Of a DNA stretch of 64,000 bases, positions 33,601 through 42,683 are shown piece after piece. The translations under genes and the position numbers were made by a program. A model generated the notes under the pieces. It had not been told where the DNA came from and did not search any database. It saw only the letters and a program-made list of their open reading frames with translations. Position 1 is the stretch's first letter; each line of letters begins with the position of its first letter. The stretch comes from Xenoacremonium recifei (Eukaryota > Ascomycota > Sordariomycetes > Hypocreales > Nectriaceae), in the NCBI GenBank assembly GCA_012184525.1, contig WOFQ01000031.1:310001-374000 (forward strand), written 5' to 3'.

Positions 33601-34605
33601 ATGTCTCCCTCAGCTATCAGTGACAACGTCACCTCAGATAACTCCTCATACTCGTCTTCTGGCCCGGTGCTCATTCCAGGACTTTACGTCCCCACGGTGG
33701 CATTTTTCGGCCCCGATGACACTGTGGATATAGAGACAACGGCATCGCATGCTACTAGACTCGCCAAGTCTGGAATCGCTGGCGTCGTCACTCATGGTTC
33801 CAATGGCGAGGCCGTACACCTTGACCATGCTGAGAGACAGCTGATCAACCAAACCACCCGTGATGCCCTTGATGCCGCAGGCAAGAGCAATATGCCCCTC
33901 ATCGTGGGTTGCGGTGCTCAATCAACCCGTGAGACCATCCAGCTCTGCAAAGAGGCAGCAAGTTCTGGTGGTAACTTTGCATTGGTCCTTCCTCCCGCTT
34001 ATTATGGAAGCCTTCTTAATACCGGACTAATCATTCAGCACTTCAGGGAAGTTGCAGATGCTAGTCCTATTCCTATCCTTATTTACAACTTCCCGGGAGC
34101 TTGCAGTGGGCTTGATCTCAACTCTGACACTGTCATCTCTCTCTCACAACACCCCAAAATCGTGGGCGTCAAGCTGACTTGCGGAAATACCGGAAAGCTT
34201 GCCCGAGTTGTTTCTGCTACAAATGCGAAGGGAAACACCAGCCAGCCATTTAAGACGTTTGGAGGAAGTGTGGACTTTACTCTGCAGACTCTTGTTGTTG
34301 GTGGACACGGCATCATCGGAGGCCTCGGAAACATTGCCCCCAGAGCCTGCTCGAGATTGATTGAGCTGTGGGAACAGGGCAAGACTGCAGAGGCAACGAA
34401 ATTGCAAGAAGTAATTGCCGCCTCCGATTGGACGGCCATTCAAGGTGGCTTTGTGTCAGTGAAAGCAGGTCTGCAAGGCTACTACGGTTATGGAGGACTG
34501 CCACGAAAGCCTTGTGCGCTTCTGGAGGGTGATCTTTTGGCAAAGCAACTGGATGGCTTTGCAGAGCTTGTCAAGGTTGAACGGGAGCTAGAGAAGCTGT
34601 CATAG
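33601..34605 (+). CDS. DHDPS-family class I aldolase, probable 2-keto-3-deoxy-aldonate aldolase
   Basis: Intronless, 334 residues from ATG 33601, which opens MSPSAISDN. It is a TIM-barrel, Schiff-base aldolase. GIYVPTV/VPTVAFF-type strand 1, GVVTHGSNGEAVHL (the GxxGE substrate-carboxylate site) and PPAYYG are present. Tyr162 in IYNFPG and the Schiff-base Lys191 in VGVKLTCGN are the catalytic pair. Fungal relatives include LraD/LRA4 (L-2-keto-3-deoxyrhamnonate), GaaC (L-threo-3-deoxy-hexulosonate) and HOGA-like enzymes; sequence alone does not separate them. Next to a DgoD-like dehydratase it would split a 2-keto-3-deoxy acid into pyruvate and an aldehyde. No targeting signal, so cytosolic. 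Confidence 0.88.
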   Translation: MSPSAISDNVTSDNSSYSSSGPVLIPGLYVPTVAFFGPDDTVDIETTASHATRLAKSGIAGVVTHGSNGEAVHLDHAERQLINQTTRDALDAAGKSNMPLIVGCGAQSTRETIQLCKEAASSGGNFALVLPPAYYGSLLNTGLIIQHFREVADASPIPILIYNFPGACSGLDLNSDTVISLSQHPKIVGVKLTCGNTGKLARVVSATNAKGNTSQPFKTFGGSVDFTLQTLVVGGHGIIGGLGNIAPRACSRLIELWEQGKTAEATKLQEVIAASDWTAIQGGFVSVKAGLQGYYGYGGLPRKPCALLEGDLLAKQLDGFAELVKVERELEKLS

Positions 34606-35502
34606 ATATATACGACAAGAACACAGAAGTTAGACTCACTTTTTAGCCAATAAGATATAATCCTTGGTCATCTATTGGTCCCTACACAATTGGCTAGAAG
34701 GGTGTTTCGATTCCTTCGCGAATAGCCCACTCGTCCTTTCCATCTTAGGATAGATGTACTCGTCCTCTTCTTAATTTATCTTAATGATCTCCCTTCGGGA
34801 GGCTGATAGTTGTTGTTTAGTTCTTACCCTAATCAGACCTACTGGTAGAGCTCGGTCCAATTAAAAGTGATCAAGGAAGCTATAGTGAGATGTTCTTTGG
34901 ATAGCTTAAGTATTTGTGTAGTTAATATTGCCCATTCTACGAGAGCAGGTTCGAGAACAGGGCTCAGATGATGGACGAATGGAAACTCCACTTTGTTCTT
35001 CAGAACTCAATACTCAAATCTCATACGAGTTACTGCGGATTCTTACCGCTACAACCATTTTCCATAACACTAACTGAGCCGACGGACTTGTCCCCGAGCA
35101 TCGGACACTGTCCAAGAGGCTATACGAGACCCCCGCGAAATTCCACTCTAGCGACCCCGCGATCTAGCAGGCAGGCGAGCTTCGTGAGTATGGGGGTCAG
35201 GTCACGCGTGGAATCCCAAACATTAGCATTTTTACCCCAATGCTTCAGCATCATCTCGCGGGAGACGGCCTTGCGTGGGGGGTAAAACATGGTGTGAAGA
35301 TGCGGGGGAGGTGGATGCTTGCAAGCGGAGGCGTCTTGGCCGACGACGGAGCCGGCTGTTCTTTCAAGTTCCATTTAGGCTTGCTGCCCGCGCAAGGGAA
35401 TGACCCGGGCCAGAACCTAGAAGATTTGGAAGCTAGGAGAAGCGGGAAAGGCTGAAATTGCAACCTCATCTTGCAAATACTTCCAGCGGACACCCATATA
35501 CA
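34606..35502. promoter_or_regulatory. Promoter of the KduD/IdnO-like SDR
   Basis: About 900 bases. The first 350 are AT-rich and fit the aldolase 3' flank. TGGGGGTCA is at 35191-35199, and a G-rich CGTGGGGGGTAAAA follows near 35275. No gene is seen. Confidence 0.5.
35191..35199 (+). promoter_or_regulatory. Cluster motif TGGGGGTCA before SDR gene
   Basis: Exact copy reading in gene direction (aTGGGGGTCAgg), 304 bases before ATG 35503. Confidence 0.55.
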
Positions 35503-36347
35503 ATGGCCTCATACATTGAGAAGCTGTTTTCACTGGAAGGCCGATCGGCCGTAGTGACTGGCGGTACTAGGGGGATCGGTCAGGCAATGGCTCTGGCTCT
35601 GGCTCAAGCCGGAGCTGACATCATTCTCATTCAAGTGAGCGATTGCCGAAGCTGGCTGACCTTTCCCACAACTAATGAAAACAACAGAGAGACGAGTCAA
35701 ATCTCGAAACAAAGAACAAGATTGAGGCGCTTGGCAAGAAGGCTTTCCTTTACACCGCCGACTTGGCCAACCAGGAGAGTGTGGAAGGCCTGTCAAAGCG
35801 TATCTTGGGCGACGGTCACGATGTCAGCATCTTGGTGACTTCCGCAGGAATACAGCGACGGCACCCTGCTCACAAGTTCCCAATGAGCGACTGGGATGAG
35901 GTCCTACAAGTGAACTTGAAGACCGTGTGGACATTGTGTCGAGACTTTGGCGCTTACATGCTTACCCGAACTCCCAACCCGGTCACGGGTCATCGCGGGA
36001 GCGTCATCAATGTGGCATCCCTCACCAGTTTCCAGGGTGGCATCACTGTGCCTGCGTATGCCGCAGCAAAAGGCGGCATTGCCCAACTTACTAAGGCGTT
36101 GAGCAACGAATGGGCAAGCCAGGGCGTCAATGTCAACGCCATTGCCCCCGGCTACATTACGACGGATATGAATGAGGCCCTAATTAACAACCCTGAGCGC
36201 GCGGCCAGTATTCTGTCGAGAATCCCAGCTGGCCGATGGGGAACCCCGGCTGATTTCGAGGGTGCCACTGTCTTTCTTGCTGGTGCAGGCAGCCTGTATG
36301 TATCGGGAGAACTTCTCACGGTAGATGGAGGCTGGATGGGCCGATAA
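35503..36347 (+). CDS. Short-chain dehydrogenase, KduD / gluconate 5-dehydrogenase-like
   Basis: Two exons, 35503-35634 and 35688-36347 (GTGAGC donor, CTAAT branch, ACAG acceptor), give 263 residues. The NAD(P) site TGGTRGIG is at 19-26. [13 protein letters not shown] is close to KduD/Ga5DH enzymes (NAGIQRRxP). The catalytic dyad is Tyr168/Lys172 (PAYAAAKGG), with Ser in [27 protein letters not shown] and the end GWMGR also fit KduD (2-dehydro-3-deoxy-gluconate 5-dehydrogenase) and IdnO (5-ketogluconate reductase). It would interconvert a keto group and alcohol at C5 of a hexonate. Fungal L-rhamnose dehydrogenase (LRA1) is also an SDR of this size and cannot be excluded. Confidence 0.88.
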
Positions 36348-36855
36348 AACAAAATGTAAAATAATAAGATAGAATTAGATATCCGGAGGATGAATAAAGA
36401 CTGCCTTGTCCAGTTGTGATGTTGATGCCATTCTGTGAACAGGATCTCTTCACCAAATCTCTTGCACAACAGCAGGCCAAAGATCCGGGAACAAGATCGA
36501 GTACTCTTCCATTTCCGAATCGCGGGGAAAGCAAGACTCCCCCAGATTTCTGGGCGAGGGAGGCTGGCGGGTTGGTGGGGGTCAATATGGATCTTGTATC
36601 TGGCCTCGTGGCATGCAGACTTATTAACATTGCTGGGTAATTCAGATCCCACGCTTCACCACTGGCCAGCCCCCCACATTAAGTAGAAAGATACGTAGTT
36701 ACAAAGACTTTCACGGCAGCCTTTTCTCAACCAAGTGCATCAGCAAAGAATTCACGTGTATATTCATATGTTAATGTTAACTTTGGTGTCAATGCCACTA
36801 CTACATTCTCTTCGGGTTCCATAAACACCTTCTATCCTGGAACGACGACTACAAC
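36348..36855. promoter_or_regulatory. Promoter of the zinc polyol/idonate dehydrogenase
   Basis: 508 bases. GTGGGGGTCAATATGG is at 36575-36590, and CCCCCCAC near 36672. No gene is seen. Confidence 0.5.
36576..36584 (+). promoter_or_regulatory. Cluster motif TGGGGGTCA before zinc dehydrogenase
   Basis: Exact copy in gene direction (gTGGGGGTCAAt), 272 bases before ATG 36856. The preceding G makes a CreA-like GTGGGG overlap, so repressor and activator could compete. Confidence 0.55.
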
Positions 36856-38095
36856 ATGACTGTAACTAAAATCAAAGCCTCTGTGCTTCACGGAATTGAA
36901 GATCTTCGCGAGGTACGATAGATTGTTAAAAGCCTCAGAGCGGCTACTCACACGTCGTCCTATAGGAGACCCGTACCATAGACCCCCCTGGACCGAACGA
37001 ACTCCAAGTCTCCGTTCGTGCTACAGGAATCTGCGGATCTGATCAACACTATTACAAGCACTACAGGAATGGCGATATCTTAGTAAGAGAGCCCATGTCC
37101 TTAGGTCATGAGTCCGCAGGTGTAGTTGAGGCTGTCGGACCTGATGTTGTCAACTTCAGACCGGGTGACAAGGTTGCCTTCGAAGTTGGAGTCTCGTGTG
37201 GTAACTGTAAGCTATGCAAGACTGAAAAGTATAACTTGTGCAAAGACATGAAGTTCCGAGGCTCAGCGAAAGCGTTTCCTCATTTCCAAGGAACATTGCA
37301 AGAAAGGATCAATCACCCCGCCAGCCATTGTCATAAGTAAGATGACTCAAAGCAGTATGAGATGTCGACGAAAGAGGCTAATTCATTTCTGCAAGACTTC
37401 CAGAGCGTGCTACGCTAGCAGAAGGGGCTCTTCTTGAACCCCTGAGCGTTGCTATTCACGCTGTTAGAAGAGCAGCTCTCCGCCCTGGCTTGAATACGCT
37501 AGTGATTGGAGCCGGTGCAGTCGGTCTTCTAGTTGCGGCTATGCTACGAGTTGAGAAGGCTGCAAATATCACGATTGCGGACATTGAGGAGAAGAGAGTT
37601 GCTTTTGCTACAGAGAACCGTTTTGCCGATAAGGCGGTGGTTGTCCCCTTGAAGCGTGCTAAGTCAGCGGATATCAAGGACAAGCTTGATTTGGCCAAGG
37701 AGACTGCTGATTTGCTTATGGGCAACGAAGGCTGCGAGTACGACGTAGTGTTTGAGTGTACAGGTGTCGAATCCTGTGTCCAGTCGGCGATATACTCAGC
37801 GGCTCCCGGTGGAAGGGTGATGCTCATCGGAATGGGTGTTCCCACCCAAACTCTGCCACTTTCTGCTGCTGCTTTGCGAGAAGTCGATATTGTTGGAGTT
37901 TTCCGGTACGCCAATACATACGAGTATGGGATTGAGCTACTAGAGAAGCGCGAAGAGCTTGGCCTTCCCGACATTGCAAAAATCATCACGCATACATATT
38001 CTGGGTTTGGAAAGGTCCCTGATGCATTTGCTACCGCAGCCAAGCCTATGGACAGCGAGGGGAAGTTGGTGCTAAAAGTGTTGATAGAAACTTAG
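36856..38095 (+). CDS. Zinc-dependent polyol / L-idonate-type dehydrogenase (MDR family)
   Basis: Three exons, 36856-36912, 36966-37336 and 37396-38095, give 375 residues. The medium-chain zinc fold of the sorbitol/xylitol/arabitol dehydrogenase group is clear: GICGSDQHYYKHYRNGD (catalytic Cys and the SDH-type HYY), SLGHESAGVV (His-Glu), the structural zinc loop CGNCKLCKTEKYNLC with four cysteines, EPLSVAIHAVRRA, and the NAD site VIGAGAVGLLVA. L-idonate 5-dehydrogenase belongs to the same group. With the adjacent IdnO/KduD-like SDR it could carry out an L-idonate to 5-ketogluconate to gluconate conversion; polyol oxidation is the alternative. The product ends KLVLKVLIET with no targeting signal. 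Confidence 0.87.
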
Positions 38096-38650
38096 AGAAG
38101 GCTCTCAGTTTGAAGCTTATAGATGCATAGAGATGTATAGACAGGTGTATAAAGATATTTAGAGTTGTATGGAACGAAGCTAGCTTGGAGTTATGATTAC
38201 TACATAGAAGCCACCTAGACATCCAGATATTCTTGTTCTTTAGTGATTAAGGTCATATGAATCAGATCAAGAATGGAGCTTTATTTCTCACGAAGCCCAT
38301 TCTGTAATCTATTTTCCTGCATCGTGGACCAACCATCACGAGTCGTAAACCATTCTCTACCTCCTCGCCCTACCACGGTCACCCCACACTAATCACTCGT
38401 GGGGGAGTCAAAATGGGGGACAGCATTGGGGGTCACGATAGTGTGTAGTGGAGCCTGAATCAGGTGCTACCCCTCACCGGCATCGGCAACCCCACGATGC
38501 TTCAGGCACCTTGAGCGTTAAAAAAGGCGGAGAATGCATCCTGCCAAGTCGTCATCGGAAGTCTCGTGTTTTATTTCTTTTCCCTCTTTTTTTCTCGCTG
38601 CAATTGAGTTGAATTTGCTTTTGAGACTCTTGTACCAAAACAACGTGAAA
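38096..38650. promoter_or_regulatory. Promoter of the DgoD-like dehydratase
   Basis: 555 bases. CCCCAC (38382-38387) and GTGGGG (38399-38404) form an inverted CreA-like pair, TGGGGGAGTCA is at 38400, and the exact cluster motif is at 38427. The leader is pyrimidine-rich. No gene is seen. Confidence 0.5.
38427..38435 (+). promoter_or_regulatory. Cluster motif TGGGGGTCA before DgoD-like gene
   Basis: Exact copy in gene direction (tTGGGGGTCAcg), 216 bases before ATG 38651; a variant with one extra base, TGGGGGAGTCA, precedes it at 38400. Confidence 0.55.
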
Positions 38651-40009
38651 ATGGCTAAGATCACATCCGTCAAGTATTACCGCGTCAAGCCGCGATGGCT
38701 GATGGTCAAGGTTACCGATGAGGAAGGCCAATACGGCTGGGGAGAGGCAACTCTGGAGGGGCACGATCTTGCTGTTGAGGGAACTCTCGAAGAGATGATC
38801 CCAAGGCTGATTGGGCTGGATGCGAAGTAAGAGCGAACTTTCATTACATCATGAACCCCCTGAACAACAATTTCACGACCACAGACCATCATCTCTGCAA
38901 CGGTACTGACCCAAAATTAGTGAGATCGAGAACATTTGGCAAACCTTCTGGAGACACGGTTTCTACCGCGGTGGGCCGGTCTTCATGTCCGCAATGTCCG
39001 GTGTAGACATTGCGCTATGGGATCTCAAGGGTTCGTAGCTATTTATTTTTCGTCGAAGACCGCCAGGTCTAACAAAACCATTTAGGCAAGCGATTGAAGG
39101 TTCCCGTATACGAGCTTCTCGGCGGTAAGGTGCGGAGCAAGGTGCAGGTGTACTGCTGGATTGGTGGTGATCGTCCCTCAGACGTCGAGGCTGCTGCGTA
39201 AGTATAATGATCTTGGCCTGTCGATCTCTTACAGACAGACACTAATACCACACAGGAAGAAGCGAATTGCGCAAGGCTTGAAGTGTGTTAAGATGAACGC
39301 CACCGAAGACCTGAACTGGATTGACTCTCCATCCGTCCTGGACGCCACGGTCGAGCGCCTTAAGCAGGTCAAGGCTCTCGGCCTTGACGCCGGTCTCGAC
39401 TTCCACGGCAGACTACACAAGGGAATGGCCAAGCAACTAGCACGAGCTCTCGAACCGCATCGGCCTCTTTTTATCGAGGAGCCTCTTCTATGCGAACACC
39501 CTGAGGCTATTAAGCAGCTGTCACAACAGACCACGATTCCGATTGCTTTCGGCGAGCGACTGTATACTCGTTGGGACATTAAGCGCTTCCTCGAAGACGC
39601 CAGTGTCGACATCCTCCAGCCAGATATCGCCCACGCTGGTGGCATCTCAGAAACCAAGAAAATTGCCACCATGGCTGAGGCCTACGATGTGGCCATCGCA
39701 CCTCATTGCCCGCTTGGACCTGTTGCTTTTGCTGCCAGTGTCCAGGTCGCTCTCTCGTCACCAAACTTTGCTATTTTGGAGATGAGTCTGGGCATGCACT
39801 ACAACACTGAGGCGGGTGACATTGATCTTCTCACTTACTTGAAGAACCCCAGTGTCTTCGATATTAAGGAGGGTTACGTTGCAGCCCCGACTGGCTACGG
39901 TTTGGGCGTTGATATTGACGAGGAGATGGTTATCAAGATTTCCAAGGAGACTGAGCCATGGCAGTGCAAGGTCTTCCATGGACCTGATGGAAGCATCCGG
40001 GAGTGGTAA
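38651..40009 (+). CDS. Enolase-superfamily aldonate dehydratase, D-galactonate dehydratase (DgoD)-like
   Basis: It dehydrates a sugar acid to a 2-keto-3-deoxy acid. Four exons, 38651-38826, 38921-39030, 39086-39197 and 39256-40009, give 383 residues. From start to end the protein tracks bacterial Dgo[61 protein letters not shown]. Metal ligands Asp181, Glu207 and Glu233 and catalytic His183 (LDFHGR) and His283 (APHCPLGP) are all present with the spacing known for E. coli DgoD. It is clearly different from fungal L-galactonate dehydratase (GaaB/Lgd1). Substrate could be D-galactonate or another hexonate. The donor at 39031 (GTTCGT) is weak but the frame requires it. Confidence 0.92.
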
Positions 40010-40191
40010 TGTGGAAATTGTGCGAGAAGAAAATACGAGACAAACCTCGTGAAGCATTGTTTCAAAGCATAAATCGGCTTTTTGTATTGGGAAAATAAAA
40101 GATTGTAGACCTTTAGTTACTAAAACTCAGTTCTCTGTTCTAATACAAGATGATCAGGGCACGTCATAACGGTTCAGTATTCATGATAGTA

Positions 40192-42291
40192 TTATACAAG
40201 ATGGTCGAAATTAAAATCAAATGCATTGCCAAAGTTATCGAAGGCTGGTGTGTTCCCTAGGATGCTCATCCATTGGTGATCAGAGATGTTTGACGAGTCC
40301 CAAGCCGAAACTGTGATTGGCAGTATGTCAGGGCCTTGCGAAGACGACACTTTGTACTGATGAGATTTGTTTTGGGCCATCGTGCTCGACATGGTCACAC
40401 CTCTCAATTTCTCTGGACCGTCAATTCCTAAGTGCATCATGGGCTCGATTAGGTCATTATGATCGTCGGTATGCTCTTTCTGTTGCTCAAGATTCAAAGC
40501 GCACCATTTGGCAACATTAGACATGGCATAATGGAATACGCTTGGAATCTGAAGTTTCGACTCTCCTGCGGCCAAGCTCAGCTTTGTCAGAAAGGGTTCG
40601 AGAATCTTGGTCGGTGTAAGTTCGAACGAGTAAGTCGAACCGAAGCCCGATTTTCTCCTCAAGGTGGCGTAACATTTGATTAGAACGACGACGGAGTATG
40701 CCACCCGAGTGAATGTGATGACGGGCACAGATTGTAGACAGGCGATGTCCAGCTCCAGAAACGCGCTTAAAATGGCCTTTGCTGAGTTGATGCAGTCGAA
40801 GAGCATATTTTCTGCTTGTAAGGATATTTTGGTTACTGCTGTGTCTTGAATTTGTGGTAGAACTCGTATTGTATATGGAGGACGGAAGTCGTCGGGACTA
40901 TGGTCATGGTAAAGAGCAGGCTCATTGAAAGTTGTGAGAATCATCTGGTAGTGCATCTCCAGTGGTCCTTCATGCTCGTTAGCTTGATCGGTAGGCCAGC
41001 AGAGAGAAGAAGCTGCCCTACCTGACATTATGTGCTTGGGAACTTCATTTCGCCATGAGTGCACTCGCTCTATGGCCGATCTATGAAGGCATCGAGTGCG
41101 AAAGTCGTCAAAGTCAATGACCGCTTGGGACCCTTGATTCAGACCCAAACCTGTCAAACCCTCTTCAGCGATCTTCTGAAGTTTGACCCACGACGCCAAG
41201 CATTCATCTATGGGATGTGGTGACTTTGTAGCATTCACAATCTCAGTATAGCACCGAAGCCAAGGCCCATAAGGGTGAGAAGGTTGCCTCCGCAATGAGA
41301 AAGCGACGCTACTTCTGGTCAGAGTCAAAGGTCTTAAACAAGCAACCCGGGACGATAGAACTTACCCAGAACTTAGAAGATAACAAGCGGCAAATGTCCG
41401 ACAAGGCTCAAGTATTTGAGATGAAGAGTCAAGAAGTCGGCTAGGGTCAGGAAGGTTGTACCTTTCGTCTTTCAACGAGAAGAGATCCTGCACCATGGTT
41501 GATGCCATGTTGGCGAATTGACTGAACTTGAGACTTTGGAACCGCTTCGGGGCGTGGTGCCATGTAGACAGGACCAGAAGCGCCTGCGCTAGATCAAGAG
41601 ATTTTTCTCCGTCGAGGACGACTTTCTCCGCTATCATCTTCTCCGAATGTCGGAAGAGTTGCTCGGAGAGCGTTGGCTCAACGCTACCCGCAGCAGCTGT
41701 GATGGCAGCCTGGAAGAGAGCAGGCCGATGGACTCTGACATCTTGCCAATGAGTTGCTTCTGGAGGGAGAACAACGGGATAAAGAGGAGCCAAGTTATTG
41801 CAAAAGACCCAGTACAAGTGGCTTGCTAGATCTTGGCCTACTAGACCTTTGGTGATTGGGTCGAAAATTCCGCTATCATCAAGCTGTCTCGGGGGGTCCT
41901 CGAGGGAAGACCGCGTGGACGAAGACAGCTGCCAGCTCGGCTCATGATGCACTGGACTATTATCCTGGCTGCTAGGACGATCTGAGGGCGATGGTTCCAT
42001 TGACTTTTTCTTTGCAGCGTCCTGCATAGCTTCAAGCTTGCGCTCTAGATCCCTGATCCGAGTTTCATTGCGCCTCCGAGTCTTCTTGATAGCAGGAGGA
42101 AGAAATACACAGTCTAAAGACAATTTGGTACATCTTCCACATCTTCCAGTATCGGTTTCGTGCCCCGAAGAAGGATAAATGCACTTGATTTTGCGCCTAC
42201 GGCAGCCTTCACAAGTGCGGTTCAGTGCAGCGGAGGCGCGGCCGTTTGGCTGCGGAACGGGGACGGATGCATCGGTAGATGGTGCAGTCAT
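40192..42291 (-). CDS. Zn2Cys6 transcription factor with coiled coil
   Basis: Two exons, 42291-41366 and 41314-40192, give 682 residues. The zinc cluster is at Cys27, 30, 37, 51, 54 and 61 (CEGCRRRKIKC...CGRCTKLSLDC), with a 13-residue middle loop. A basic/coiled-coil dimerisation segment follows at about 70-96 (RRRNETRIRDLERKLEAMQ). The middle-homology region is present in the rest (HLYWVFCNNLAPLYPVVLPP, FAACYLLSSG...). The type resembles War1/Leu3-like fungal regulators. It lies directly downstream of the aldonate block and is a candidate for its pathway regulator. Its own promoter has a CGGATC inverted repeat. Confidence 0.9.
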
Positions 42292-42683
42292 TGTGAAACT
42301 GCCATATCCTGTGGTGAGAAGATTCAGTGCGATTCTGAACTTGAAATGGTTGTTGGGTCCAATTTGCGCGGTTCCGCCGATCCCGAAGGCGGAGGACGGA
42401 TCGCGGAGGCTTATTCTGATCCGCGCGGAGACTTAACCCGGGGCAGTTCTTGCCGCAGCTTGCATCATCGCTCATATGACTTCGCTATTTGTCGGCGGTC
42501 CGACGTCTGCTCATATTTTCTCTGCCATAGCAGCTGATTTTGCTCACGTCAAGATGCCGGTTAGCCAGTTGTCACAGTACATCCTCTACTATCCAAAGGT
42601 CCATAACCGAAGTCTATAGATAATTTGTCTTTTGAGTGGTAGATCGACGTATTTATTGAAGGTCTTGCAGCCTAATAGCTGCT
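42292..42683. promoter_or_regulatory. Promoter of the 42291 regulator / 3' flank of the next regulator
   Basis: 392 bases, rich in CGG/CCG triplets between 42370 and 42430. No gene is seen. Confidence 0.45.
42397..42423. promoter_or_regulatory. CGGATC-N15-GATCCG inverted repeat
   Basis: Two CGG half-sites in inverted orientation about 106-132 bases before the regulator's ATG, with the layout of a Zn2Cys6 dimer site; possible autoregulation. Confidence 0.3.

Noticed and set aside
28886..40009. Block read as the standard fungal L-rhamnose (LRA) pathway
   Set aside because: The aldolase and SDR would fit, and a rhamnosidase is nearby, but no lactonase is visible and the dehydratase is DgoD-like. 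Kept only as an alternative.
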